A stretch of 64,000 bases of DNA. Origin: Chryseobacterium sp. H1D6B. GTDB taxonomy: Bacteria; Bacteroidota; Bacteroidia; Flavobacteriales; Weeksellaceae. Location: positions 868,001-932,000 of the forward strand of contig NZ_JARXVJ010000001.1 in NCBI RefSeq assembly GCF_029892445.1, read 5' to 3'. The position numbers and the translations under genes are program-made. A model generated the notes under the pieces. That model was not told where the DNA came from. It saw only the letters and a program-made list of their open reading frames with translations, and made no database searches. Positions 9,601 to 16,885 of the stretch are shown here, piece by piece; within the stretch, counting starts at the first letter, position 1; every line of letters starts with the position of its first letter.

Positions 9601-9756
9601 GATTACAATCTGGGTGTTGGTAACGTCAGGAAAAGCTTCAATAGGCATATTTTTGAAACTTATAAATCCTGCAACCGCCAAAATTGCGACCCAGATAAAG
9701 GTAAATGCTTTATTTTTAAGTGAAAAAGCAATTATATTTTTAATAAATTTATTCAT
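6658..9756 (-). CDS. czcA: Heavy-metal efflux RND permease, CzcA-like
   Basis: A 1032-residue inner-membrane RND proton antiporter, full length for the heavy-metal (HME) subfamily. It shows the expected plan of 12 transmembrane helices and two large periplasmic loops. TM1 begins at about residue 13 and is followed by the conserved AFPDVTNTQV segment. TM4 carries DFGIIIDGAVVMVEG at about residue 400. In the published HME classification this DFG...DGA...E form marks pumps for divalent cations such as Zn, Co, Cd or Ni. Cu/Ag pumps have a different motif. It is the last gene of the efflux unit, 9 bases after the porin gene. The exact metal cannot be read from sequence. Confidence 0.93.
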   Translation of the reverse strand: MNKFIKNIIAFSLKNKAFTFIWVAILAVAGFISFKNMPIEAFPDVTNTQIVIITQWNGRSAEEVERFVTTPIELAMSPVQKKTSVRSTTMFGLSIVKILFDDGVDDTFARNQVNNQLRTVSLPDEVDPEVQPPYGPTGEIFRYTLESKTKDSRELLTLQTWVVDRALRGVPGVADINVFGGQDKVFELSIDPRALDKYNLTPLQVYDAVTKSNLNVGGDVIEKNGQAYVVRGIGLVKSVADIGNITIQNDNGNPVLVKNVADVHESSMPRVGQAGLNNHEDTVEGIVVMRKGENPREVLVGVKAKIKELNDKILPKDVKMVTFYDRDTLMDFTTHTVMHNLIEGIVLVTVIVLIFMADWRTTLIVSIIIPLSLLFAFLCLKLAGMSANLLSLGAVDFGIIIDGAVVMVEGIFVMLDHKAKKYGPEKFNKLAKGGWIKQTGTGLGKAIFFSKLIIITSLIPIFSFQKVEGKMFSPLAFTLGFALTGALIFTLTLVPVLTHILLNKNVREKNNPFVNFWDRIVLKGFNYTFKHKRLSLIVAISFLAVTLFSGKFLGTEFLPQLNEGSLWITAEMPMSSSLKESLKTADILKKDIMSVPEVTDVLAQTGRSNDGTDPNGFGFVQFAVNLKPKDEWKRNISYDQLIEDIDKKLRTYQGITFNYSQPISDNVAEAVAGFKAENGIKIYGDNLQTLDRLAEEVLKSIKDVDGVKDPGIIKNIGQPEVSVVLDRDKMAAYGVMPADAQAVLEMAFGGKTASEMFDGERKFPIRLRYSQEYRKDENDIAALMVPTQDGSKIPLKEISNIVKDNGAAFIYRDDIKRYIGVKFSIRDRDLGSTIADAQKKVSKIELPDGYSVGWTGQFENQQRASHRLAQVVPVSILMIFFLLFILFGNMKDSLLVLANVPFALIGGIIALHVTRMNFGISAGVGMIALLGICIQNGVILISEFHQNVKNGLKLDDAILNGVKSRTRPVIMTALMASIGLMPAALSTGIGSESQKPLAIVIIGGLITATVLTLLIFPIIFWIFNRTKKSEQI

Positions 9757-9765
9757 AACTATATA

Positions 9766-11037
9766 CTAAATCTGAATGTGAAAACGAAGACTAAAAAAAC
9801 TAACAGGTCCTCTTGATTGATTATATGCTGGATTATTTATAAATTGATAGTCTGCTGAAAGATTATAATGTTTCATAAAACACAAATTATAATAAGCTTC
9901 CAAAGAAGTCTCTCTTCCATAATTAAGATTTCCATCTCCTATGATAAATCCATAGTGTCCAGCTTTAAGATAATTTTGATGGTCTTTTGAGATCCCGTTG
10001 GTAACGACAGCAATTCCAATAGTATCGTCCGGTCTATGCCAAAGTTTACCATTTAAATTAACTCCTCCGCTTATACTATTATCAATCTCAGTAAAAGCCC
10101 AGGTTTCATTTTTACCGTCATTCCAAGAGGTTCTTACAAAGCCTGAAAGATTTTTTGACAGCTTTTGATAAAGGTTGAGTGAAAGACCATATTTTGTATT
10201 TCTCAACCCTCTTATTTCTGCCAGATCTACATCATCCTGTATCGCTAACCTGTAAGGAGCCATCGGAGCCTGGTTTCTAAAGCCCAGCAGCATAACTCTT
10301 GTAAACAGATCACCGTCTTTGTAAAAATCTTTCTGGATCTCAAATGTCAGTCCAAAATCTTTTCCCATTTTGTAGCTTAAATCTGCTCCGTTTGCAGTGG
10401 TGGGTTCCAGTGCATAATTTGCTCTTACTGTCCAGTTATTGCTGAATGCATATTCCGCCAGCAGTCCCATAGTATATCCTCTAACATTGGCCGGATAATC
10501 CCAAGCTCCCGAATCCATCAAAGACCAATTCATAAACTGAGTTCTAGGATCATGTGATACGGGATTATTATCAAAGTAATCGGCTAAGCAATATTTTCCG
10601 ATAACAAATCTCAATTGATTATCATTTTTAAGATCAAAACTCTTTTCCAAAGCTAATCTGGCAATATAAACTTTAGGTGTAGGCTCCCCAACTCTGAAAA
10701 TTTCGCCGTTTGGAAATCCTGCAACTCCTGTGGCTCCGCTTACTCCTTTTCCGCCTGCCATTTCAGGGTTGAAAATAATTTGAGTATTTTTATTAAAATG
10801 GTAATTAACAAATAATGTTGACGTTAAAGAGGTTGCAGACTCTGAATTAGGCTGTAAGCTGTTATCTCCTGAATAAGCTGCAGAAAATTTAGGATGATAC
10901 TGGCTGATGACTGTCGCTTGAAATCCTACATTCAGTTTATTCTTCAAACTATCCTGAGGCTTCTCCTGCGCCAGCAGATATGAAAAAGCTGATGAAAAAG
11001 CCGAGCTCAATGCTAATATTTTTTTCATGCTTATCAT
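9766..11037 (-). CDS. OprB-like outer-membrane porin within the efflux operon
   Basis: A 423-residue predicted outer-membrane beta-barrel with a signal peptide (about residues 1-23, ending LLAQ). It shows repeated aromatic/amphipathic strand patterns and a C-terminal strand ending in FSLRFHIQI. The segments GISKDHQNYLKAGHYGFIIGDG and LNYGRETSLEAYYN resemble carbohydrate-selective porins of the OprB family. It lies between the adaptor gene (2 bases) and czcA (9 bases), so it is almost certainly co-expressed with the pump. A porin is not a standard part of an RND tripartite pump, which already has the TolC-like channel. A second ATG at 11028 gives a more usual distance to the upstream stop and may be the true start. 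Confidence 0.8.
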   Translation of the reverse strand: MISMKKILALSSAFSSAFSYLLAQEKPQDSLKNKLNVGFQATVISQYHPKFSAAYSGDNSLQPNSESATSLTSTLFVNYHFNKNTQIIFNPEMAGGKGVSGATGVAGFPNGEIFRVGEPTPKVYIARLALEKSFDLKNDNQLRFVIGKYCLADYFDNNPVSHDPRTQFMNWSLMDSGAWDYPANVRGYTMGLLAEYAFSNNWTVRANYALEPTTANGADLSYKMGKDFGLTFEIQKDFYKDGDLFTRVMLLGFRNQAPMAPYRLAIQDDVDLAEIRGLRNTKYGLSLNLYQKLSKNLSGFVRTSWNDGKNETWAFTEIDNSISGGVNLNGKLWHRPDDTIGIAVVTNGISKDHQNYLKAGHYGFIIGDGNLNYGRETSLEAYYNLCFMKHYNLSADYQFINNPAYNQSRGPVSFFSLRFHIQI

Positions 11038-11039
11038 AA

Positions 11040-12125
11040 TTAATTATTTAATGAACGATAGATCAGCAGCTGATTATTGGTAATTACATTTTCCCCTTCA
11101 GACAGCCCATCGGAAACATACGTAACATCTCCCTGCTGTTTTAAAACTTTGATCTCTTTTATTTTCAGATCTGTTCTTGATTTGAAAACCACTACAAAAC
11201 TTCTGTTGTCATCAAAAATAACGGCTTTAGAAGGAACCGTAAGTGCCGTACTGTTTTCTGAACTTGATACTTTAATGGTCGCTTTACTATCAGGAATCAA
11301 TAACCCGTTCTGGTTATCTAATACTACTCTTGCCTGCATAGCGTTGGTTTGAGGATCAATAATTTTAAATATTTTATCAATTTTTCCGTAAAATATTTTA
11401 TCCGGATAAGAGAGTGTAGAAACCTCAGCTTTCATTCCAAGGCTTATTTTATCAATGTCTGATTCATTTACATTCATGATCGCCCATACATTGGTGGTAT
11501 TGGCAACATCAAAAATATTATCGCTTCTGTCGCTTCTCAGCTGCATATCTTTATTGATGTTTTTCTGAACAATATATCCGTTGATTGGCGCCACGACACT
11601 ATAAATATTTCCTCTTTTCACATTGTAGACCGTGCTCACAGCACTTGCTCTCTGCATCTGGTCCTGTGCTTTCTGTAATTGGCTTTTCGCTTCCAAGAGG
11701 TCTCTTTCTGTATTCAGCTTTCCTTCGTACATTTCTTTAGCCACCCGTACATTATTCTGAGCCACTACTAAATCTGTTTTAGCATCGCTTACATCTTTCT
11801 GTACTTCTGCCAGCTCTGTACTTCTGATCGTTGCCAAGACCTGCCCTTTTCTTACATAGTCTCCCAATTCTACATTTACACTCATCACATTTCCTCCTAC
11901 TAAAGGAAAAACGTCTATATAACTATTTTTATCAGCAGATATTTTCCCGTAAAAATTGTAATTATCTTGTATGTATTTCTTTTCAGCTTTTGCTAAAGTG
12001 ATCGTTTTAAGCATTGTATTGCTTAGTTCAAAGCCTTTTTTGGCTGGTGGCGCTTTTTCTTCTTCTTTTTTGGAACAAGACAATAGGGATAAGACCACAA
12101 ATACAGAGATTATATATTTTTTCAT
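11040..12125 (-). CDS. czcB: RND efflux periplasmic adaptor (HlyD/CusB family lipoprotein)
   Basis: A 361-residue membrane-fusion protein that links the RND pump to the outer-membrane channel. A lipoprotein signal peptide ends in SLLSC at about residue 17, so it is probably anchored by lipid in the periplasm. The order is as usual: a barrel-sandwich half (VNVELGDYVRKGQVLATI), an alpha-helical hairpin with many Ala, Gln and Glu (about residues 105-165), a second sandwich half (YSVVAPINGYIVQKNI), then beta-barrel and membrane-proximal domains. It follows the TolC-like gene by 3 bases and is followed by the porin gene after 2. I see no N-terminal metal-binding Met/His-rich extension. Confidence 0.92.
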   Translation of the reverse strand: MKKYIISVFVVLSLLSCSKKEEEKAPPAKKGFELSNTMLKTITLAKAEKKYIQDNYNFYGKISADKNSYIDVFPLVGGNVMSVNVELGDYVRKGQVLATIRSTELAEVQKDVSDAKTDLVVAQNNVRVAKEMYEGKLNTERDLLEAKSQLQKAQDQMQRASAVSTVYNVKRGNIYSVVAPINGYIVQKNINKDMQLRSDRSDNIFDVANTTNVWAIMNVNESDIDKISLGMKAEVSTLSYPDKIFYGKIDKIFKIIDPQTNAMQARVVLDNQNGLLIPDSKATIKVSSSENSTALTVPSKAVIFDDNRSFVVVFKSRTDLKIKEIKVLKQQGDVTYVSDGLSEGENVITNNQLLIYRSLNN

Positions 12126-12128
12126 TTT

Positions 12129-13370
12129 TTAATAGAAGATTTTAGTTTGTACTAATTGATTAAGCTGCTCAGCCGACTGTATGATTCCGTTTTTCATATC
12201 ATAGATCTGAAGAGCCGACTGTCTGTAGCTCTCCATAAAGTCTGTGAATTCTATGAGACTTACATTCCCGTTCCTGAAATTTTTCAGCATTCCATTGTAA
12301 ACTAATTCCAAATTACTAAGATCTGTTGCTTTAATTTCTGATAATTGGTCATACTGGCTTTTCCAGGTCTGATAAGCAGACTGCACTTTAGTCTCAAGAG
12401 TTAATTTTTGAAAGTCAGCATTTTTTTGGTTCTGCTGGATCGCAAAGTTGGCTTTCTGTACATTTCCTTGATTGCTTTTCCATAAAGGCAGCGGAATACC
12501 CACCAACAGATTAACTTCATTTTTAAAAGTTCCTCCATTCTGGTCCCATCCTGCCCCTAGATTTAAATCTGGAACATTTAAAGATTTCTGCCATTGAGCA
12601 TATAGCTTGCTGTTTTCAATTAATTTTAAATTGTATAAATAATCTGCATTATTTTCAAGCGCCTTTTTTTTCAGCTCTGCTTCTTCCCCAAACGGCTGGG
12701 AAGCAAGGATATCTTTAGCTTCAGATTCTGAAAGCTGCGGTTCTATATTGTCTGTAATTCCTGTCAGCACTTTTAGGTTTTGTTCAAATTCAAGAATGTT
12801 TTTATTAATCCCGATCTTGTCGTTGTTCAGCTGAATAACGATACTCTGTAATCTCACCTCATCTTTAAGAGATACATTTCCTTTTGCAGACTGTACTTTA
12901 TATGCACTTAAAAGGTCATTCATATACCCTAATTGCTTATTGGTATTTTCCAGTTTTAATTTTTCGTAGTAAAGATTATAGTAGGTAGTATGAAGCTGTG
13001 TTTTAAGATCCACTAAAAGTTGAGAAAATTGAAGCTGGGCAAGTTCCTTATTTGATTTTGCAAATGCAACTTCATTTTTCTTTTTCCCTCCCATATAGAT
13101 CAGCTGAGTTACTTGTGCGCCTTTAGACCCCCCAATATCAAATACTTTTTTCCCTTCAGGATTATATGCATTGATTTGTCCGCTCAGCTGTGGAAGCTCC
13201 CAGATTTTAGCCTGCAGAATATCTGCATCAGCCATATTAATACTGTATTGTTCGGCGAGCAGCTGGAGATTGTTCGTCTGGAAAGCATTTTCACAGTCCA
13301 GAAGAGACATTTGCTGCTGTGCTGCCATCAATGAGGATATGACAACGAACAGTCCTGCAATTTTGTTCAT
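12129..13370 (-). CDS. czcC: TolC-family outer-membrane efflux channel (CzcC-like)
   Basis: A 413-residue outer-membrane factor. I start it at the ATG at 13370 because that codon begins a proper signal peptide (MNKIAGLFVVISSLMAAQ). The longer in-frame reading adds nine residues unlike any signal sequence. The mature protein shows the TolC pattern of long alpha-helical stretches (ENAFQTNNLQLLAEQY, then Gln/Lys/Leu-rich helices) in two repeats, with the second around ENNADYLYNLKLIENSK. It supplies the exit duct for the CzcA pump. It is the first transport gene of the unit and lies 84 bases after the sensor kinase stop. Confidence 0.9.
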   Translation of the reverse strand: MNKIAGLFVVISSLMAAQQQMSLLDCENAFQTNNLQLLAEQYSINMADADILQAKIWELPQLSGQINAYNPEGKKVFDIGGSKGAQVTQLIYMGGKKKNEVAFAKSNKELAQLQFSQLLVDLKTQLHTTYYNLYYEKLKLENTNKQLGYMNDLLSAYKVQSAKGNVSLKDEVRLQSIVIQLNNDKIGINKNILEFEQNLKVLTGITDNIEPQLSESEAKDILASQPFGEEAELKKKALENNADYLYNLKLIENSKLYAQWQKSLNVPDLNLGAGWDQNGGTFKNEVNLLVGIPLPLWKSNQGNVQKANFAIQQNQKNADFQKLTLETKVQSAYQTWKSQYDQLSEIKATDLSNLELVYNGMLKNFRNGNVSLIEFTDFMESYRQSALQIYDMKNGIIQSAEQLNQLVQTKIFY

Positions 13371-13454
13371 TCTTTCAATTTTAATTATATTACACAAAGT
13401 ACCTGCAGCTCGATTAAAACGAACTTAAAGCGGCCTTAAAAAAAAATTAAATTT

Positions 13455-14819
13455 TTACTTATTGAAGATAACACTAAATTTATTAATATCATCAAGTGGT
13501 GAAGAATAAACAATATTTGCCCCGTGATATTCCAGAATTCTCTTTACTATACGGAGTCCTAGGCCAGAGCCAGAAATGTTTTGTGAATTATTTCCTCTCA
13601 TGAATGCTTCAAATAATTTAGATTGTTCTTCCACTGGAATCGTATTTCCCTTAGAAAGAACATCCACAATAAGATCGGAAGCCGTCTCTGTAATCAGTAC
13701 ATCGACCTCCATATTATTTGAATATACTGCAGCATTTTTGAACAGATTAATAAACACAATTTCTAATAAAGAATGTATACCGTTTATAGTGAGAATCGCA
13801 TCGTCGGAAGCATTTTCGGATATTAGAAAATCCAGTTTCAGGTGAGGATAGCTTTTTTCTACAGTTTCAAAGGCTCCAAATATGACTTCATCAATTCTTA
13901 CTTCCTCATAAATACTCTGAATGTTTTCTTTATCAAATTTTGTAAGAAGCAGTAAAGAATTCGTTAGATCAGACAATTGATAAACATCCTGCTGGATCCG
14001 TTTTAATGAAGATAAAGTTTCGGGAGAGTGCTGTTCAAGCTTAATTAAATTTTCCAGCTGAAAAGCCATTCTTGTAATCGGAGTCCGGATCTCATGGGAA
14101 GCACTTGCCGTAAAGTCTTTTTGAGATTGAAATACATCATTCAGCCTTACGATCATCGTATTAAAAGACTGTGCAAGAATACTTATTTCGTCATTAGACT
14201 GCTGTACCGGAATCTGTGTGTTTAATTTATGAGCTGTGACTTCCGATATTTCTTTATTTAAATCTTCGAGCGGACGGAGAAACTGTCCCATAAAATAATA
14301 ACTAAAGAACCAGATAAGAAGTGTACTCATCACATAAGCCGCAACAAGCAGATATTTTAAATAATCTAGTTTAGATTTTCCATTGGTATCAAAAGCACTG
14401 GTAAGAATGTAATAATTCTCTCCATTTATATTTCTAAGTGCCGCATATATTTCAGGAATCGTTTTTTCACTGTAAATGATTTTCTTATCATCCAGCTCTT
14501 TCAGCAGAGTGGTATCCCAGGTAACATTTCTATCTTTAATGGTACTGTAGATAAGATCTTTTTTTGCGTTAAAAATTAATATCGTCTCATTAAGAAGGAT
14601 ATTATCTGAATTTTCATTAAAAAAAACAGGAGCTTCTTCTTCAAAGTCTTTAGATTTTGAAATGAAGTGGGTAGTGAATTCCAGTCTCTGTCTAAACCTT
14701 TCCTTGAATTCATCTCTCCTGAAGTCATTAAAAGACATATAAATAATCACCATGACAATACCAAAGAGTAATGAAAAGGCGATACTTAAATTCAGTGCTA
14801 TCTTTCTTTTTAAAGACAT
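13455..14819 (-). CDS. Two-component sensor histidine kinase linked to metal efflux
   Basis: A 454-residue membrane kinase. Transmembrane helices at about residues 6-29 and 153-177 bracket a periplasmic sensor domain of about 120 residues. A HAMP linker follows, then a dimerisation domain with the phosphoacceptor His in SHEIRTPITRMAF (about residue 243) and an ATPase domain with the N-box variant NLFKNAAVYS and G-box GSGLGLRIV. Its stop directly abuts the start of... the order is regulator then kinase, with the kinase start 0 bases after the regulator stop, so the two are co-translated. The arrangement upstream of an RND pump resembles CusS/CzcS kinases, and sensing of a periplasmic metal is inferred from that. 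Confidence 0.92.
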   Translation of the reverse strand: MSLKRKIALNLSIAFSLLFGIVMVIIYMSFNDFRRDEFKERFRQRLEFTTHFISKSKDFEEEAPVFFNENSDNILLNETILIFNAKKDLIYSTIKDRNVTWDTTLLKELDDKKIIYSEKTIPEIYAALRNINGENYYILTSAFDTNGKSKLDYLKYLLVAAYVMSTLLIWFFSYYFMGQFLRPLEDLNKEISEVTAHKLNTQIPVQQSNDEISILAQSFNTMIVRLNDVFQSQKDFTASASHEIRTPITRMAFQLENLIKLEQHSPETLSSLKRIQQDVYQLSDLTNSLLLLTKFDKENIQSIYEEVRIDEVIFGAFETVEKSYPHLKLDFLISENASDDAILTINGIHSLLEIVFINLFKNAAVYSNNMEVDVLITETASDLIVDVLSKGNTIPVEEQSKLFEAFMRGNNSQNISGSGLGLRIVKRILEYHGANIVYSSPLDDINKFSVIFNK

Positions 14820-15500
14820 CTATAACGGGCTTAAATAATATCCAAATCCTGAACGTGTATGAATTAGTTTAACTTTAAAATCTTTATCTATTTTCTTTCT
14901 TAAAAAATTGATGTAAACTTCCACTGTATTGGTGTTGGTATTGAAATTATGTTCCCAGACATGTTCTGTGATCTGCTGTTTAGAAACAGTTCGGCCCTGC
15001 GCCTCTGCCAGATAAGCCAATAACTGAAATTCTTTTAATGTAAGAGCAATCTCATTGCCTGCTCTATAAACCTTTTGTTCAGTCTTATTGATAATTAAAT
15101 CATCGATCCTTACAATATCCTGATCTATATTTTCCGAAGGTGTTTTTCTTCTCAATAAAGAATTAATTCTTAAAAGCAGTTCTTCAAATTGAAAAGGCTT
15201 CACTAAATAATCATCTGCAAGTCTTGTAAAAGCATCTTTTTTATCGGAAAGATCTCCGTATGCGGAAATAATGATGATGGGTGTATTTTTATCGAAAGAA
15301 CGGATAGTCTGGCAGACATCCAGCCCGTTTATTTTGGGGACATTGATATCTAGCAGATATAAATCGTAAGAATTGTTTTTGATTTGGCGGAGAAAAGTTT
15401 CACCGTCATAGATTTTGTCACAAGTCAAATGATTTGATTCTAAAAATTTGCACAGTTCTGCTGAGAGAATAAGGTCGTCTTCTAATAAAAGAATATTCAT
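14820..15500 (-). CDS. OmpR-family response regulator linked to metal efflux
   Basis: A 226-residue regulator with a receiver domain (acidic pair in LLLEDD at about residues 7-8, phosphoacceptor Asp in LYLLDINVP at about 52, Lys in VKPF) and a C-terminal OmpR/PhoB winged-helix DNA-binding domain (ALTLKEFQLLAYLAE ... NTNTVEVYINFLRKKID ... RSGFGYYL). I use the ATG at 15500; the codon before it in frame is TTG and is less likely. It is the first gene of the two-component/efflux unit and would activate the genes downstream. Its own operator was not identified. Confidence 0.93.
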   Translation of the reverse strand: MNILLLEDDLILSAELCKFLESNHLTCDKIYDGETFLRQIKNNSYDLYLLDINVPKINGLDVCQTIRSFDKNTPIIIISAYGDLSDKKDAFTRLADDYLVKPFQFEELLLRINSLLRRKTPSENIDQDIVRIDDLIINKTEQKVYRAGNEIALTLKEFQLLAYLAEAQGRTVSKQQITEHVWEHNFNTNTNTVEVYINFLRKKIDKDFKVKLIHTRSGFGYYLSPL

Positions 15501-15575
15501 CAAAAATTATTTTACACGAATTTAATGAAAATTTTGTGATAACCTATCTTAGATGCTAACTATTGATTTTTGTAT

Positions 15576-15602
15576 AAAAAAATATCCCGAAGAAATCGGG
15601 AT
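15576..15602 (-). terminator. Rho-independent terminator at the end of the tRNA cluster
   Basis: A 7-bp GC-rich stem (15584-15590 and 15596-15602) is followed on the minus strand by seven T residues. It lies 9 bases after tRNA-Thr(GGT). Confidence 0.85.
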
Positions 15603-15610
15603 GAAATGTG

Positions 15611-15682
15611 AGCCAACTACGGGACTTGAACCCGTGACCTCTTCCTTACCAAGGAAGCACTCTACCGCTGAGCTAAGTCGGC
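15611..15682 (-). tRNA. tRNA-Thr (anticodon GGT)
   Basis: The minus strand folds into a cloverleaf: acceptor GCCGACT/AGTTGGC, anticodon stem CTTCC/GGAAG around the loop TTGGTAA, T loop TTCAAGT, discriminator T. The 3' CCA is not encoded. It is the last gene of the cluster and lies beyond an internal terminator-like hairpin. Confidence 0.95.
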
Positions 15683-15693
15683 TTTAAACAAAA

Positions 15694-15719
15694 AAATCAC
15701 ACTAAAGATAGAGTGATTT
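15694..15719 (-). terminator. Terminator-like hairpin between tRNA-Gly and tRNA-Thr(GGT)
   Basis: An 11-bp stem with one mismatch (15694-15704 and 15709-15719) and a 4-nt loop is followed on the minus strand by a run of T residues, in the 44-base spacer between two tRNA genes. It may end most transcripts before the last tRNA or mark a processing site. Confidence 0.55.
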
Positions 15720-15726
15720 AATGTTG

Positions 15727-15799
15727 AGCGGAAGACGAGGGTCGAACTCGCGACATTCAGCTTGGAAGGCTGACGCTCTACCAACTGAGCTACTTCCGC
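15727..15799 (-). tRNA. tRNA-Gly (anticodon TCC), copy in the second unit
   Basis: Cloverleaf on the minus strand with acceptor GCGGAAG/CTTCCGC, anticodon loop CTTCCAA (TCC) and discriminator T. It is identical in sequence to the gene at 16154-16226. The CCA end is not encoded. Confidence 0.95.
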
Positions 15800-15884
15800 A
15801 ATTTTGCTTCCAAAATCATTGGTAACGGTCTGCAAATCTAAGAAAACTTCTTGAAATCTGCAAGACTTTTTTTAATATAAACTG

Positions 15885-15965
15885 TGGGAAGAGCAGGATT
15901 CGAACCTGCGAAGCCGAAGCAACTGAGTTACAGTCAGTCCCATTTAGCCACTCTGGAATCTTCCC
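15885..15965 (-). tRNA. tRNA-Tyr (anticodon GTA), copy in the second unit
   Basis: An 81-base class II tRNA with a long variable arm on the minus strand. The acceptor is GGGAAGA/TCTTCCC, the anticodon loop CTGTAAC carries GTA and the discriminator is A. It is identical to the gene at 16315-16395. Confidence 0.95.
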
Positions 15966-15985
15966 AAATGCTTATATTAAAATTG

Positions 15986-16059
15986 AGCCTCCAGAGGGAC
16001 TCGAACCCACGACCTGCTGATTACAAATCAGCTGCTCTAGCCAACTGAGCTATGGAGGC
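15986..16059 (-). tRNA. tRNA-Thr (anticodon TGT), copy in the second unit
   Basis: A 74-base cloverleaf on the minus strand with acceptor GCCTCCA/TGGAGGC and anticodon loop TTTGTAA (TGT). It is identical to the gene at 16413-16486 and opens the second Thr-Tyr-Gly unit in the direction of transcription. Confidence 0.95.
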
Positions 16060-16153
16060 AATTTTAATGTTATGACTGAAAGCTTTTGAGAAAATTCTAC
16101 TCTTAGCTTTTCAGTAGTTAAAAAAAATCATTTTTTATATGTCTGATTTTTTG

Positions 16154-16226
16154 AGCGGAAGACGAGGGTCGAACTCGCGACATTCAGCTTGGAAGGCTGA
16201 CGCTCTACCAACTGAGCTACTTCCGC
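16154..16226 (-). tRNA. tRNA-Gly (anticodon TCC), copy in the first unit
   Basis: Same 73-base sequence and fold as the gene at 15727-15799. It closes the first Thr-Tyr-Gly unit in the direction of transcription. Confidence 0.95.
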
Positions 16227-16314
16227 AATTTTGTTTCCAAAATCATTGGTAACGGTCTGCAAATCTAAGAAAACTTCTTGAAACCTGCAAGACTTTTTTT
16301 TTAAATATAAACTG

Positions 16315-16395
16315 TGGGAAGAGCAGGATTCGAACCTGCGAAGCCGAAGCAACTGAGTTACAGTCAGTCCCATTTAGCCACTCTGGAATCTTCCC
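16315..16395 (-). tRNA. tRNA-Tyr (anticodon GTA), copy in the first unit
   Basis: Same 81-base class II tRNA as at 15885-15965, with anticodon GTA and discriminator A. Confidence 0.95.
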
Positions 16396-16412
16396 GAATG
16401 TTTATATTAATG

Positions 16413-16486
16413 AGCCTCCAGAGGGACTCGAACCCACGACCTGCTGATTACAAATCAGCTGCTCTAGCCAACTGAGCTATGGAGGC
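16413..16486 (-). tRNA. tRNA-Thr (anticodon TGT), copy in the first unit
   Basis: Same 74-base cloverleaf as at 15986-16059. It is the promoter-proximal gene of the cluster, about 50 bases after a good Bacteroidota promoter. Confidence 0.95.
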
Positions 16487-16532
16487 ATAATTAAAAAGAA
16501 TTCAAAAGAACACTGTTCCCTTTTTGCGAGTG

Positions 16533-16564
16533 CAAATATAGAACGGTTTTTTTGAATTCTCAAA
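16533..16564 (-). promoter_or_regulatory. Promoter of the tRNA cluster
   Basis: The minus strand reads TTTG (16561-16564), a 20-base spacer, then TATATTTG (16533-16540). This matches the Bacteroidota -33/-7 consensus in both elements and spacing. It is the best promoter in the window and lies between hpf and the first tRNA. Confidence 0.8.
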
Positions 16565-16594
16565 CTTTTTATTGACTTTTTTTTATCTTTTTTT

Positions 16595-16885
16595 CTATGC
16601 CATCTCTTTTTTCTTGATTAGTAGCTTTTTAGCAGTATCAACACAAAGGTCTAAACTTTCCTCAAAAGTTGCAGATGTTTTTTTTACGACAATATCATCA
16701 CCTGGAACAGCTAAGATAAGCTCGGTCGTTTTATTTATTTTATCTGCGTTATTCTCTACTTTTAAAAACACTTTACATTCATGAATTTTGTCGTAGAACG
16801 TTTCAAGTTTACTTACTTTTTTTTCAATGTGTGATTCTAGTGGTTCGTGTGGAGTTAAACCAATTGATTGTACTGAAATCTTCAT
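16595..16885 (-). CDS. hpf: Ribosome hibernation-promoting factor, short form
   Basis: A 96-residue HPF/YfiA-family protein that binds the 30S decoding centre and silences ribosomes in stationary phase. It begins MKISVQSIGLTPHEPLESHIEKK, the usual opening for the family, and keeps the beta-alpha fold and the basic C-terminus (KKLLIKKKEMA). It lacks the C-terminal dimerisation domain of the long form. Its ATG overlaps the recombinase stop as ATGA, so the two are translationally coupled. Confidence 0.93.
   Translation of the reverse strand: MKISVQSIGLTPHEPLESHIEKKVSKLETFYDKIHECKVFLKVENNADKINKTTELILAVPGDDIVVKKTSATFEESLDLCVDTAKKLLIKKKEMA

Larger units (their letters stand above)
15727..16486. 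repeat. Tandem duplication of a tRNA Thr-Tyr-Gly unit
   Basis: Two copies of the same three-gene unit (15727-16059 and 16154-16486) lie head to tail, offset by 427-430 bases. The tRNA genes are identical. The Gly-Tyr spacer (about 86 bases) is nearly identical too, with a few point differences and a small change in a T run. This indicates a fairly recent duplication or ongoing gene conversion. Confidence 0.92.

Noticed and set aside
13371..13397. Nine-residue extension of the TolC-like protein
   Set aside because: The ATG at 13370 gives a proper signal peptide; the upstream residues would spoil it.
16128..16373. Open frame of 81 codons across the tRNA cluster
   Set aside because: It spans a tRNA-Gly gene and part of a tRNA-Tyr gene; the protein is a translation of tRNA sequence.
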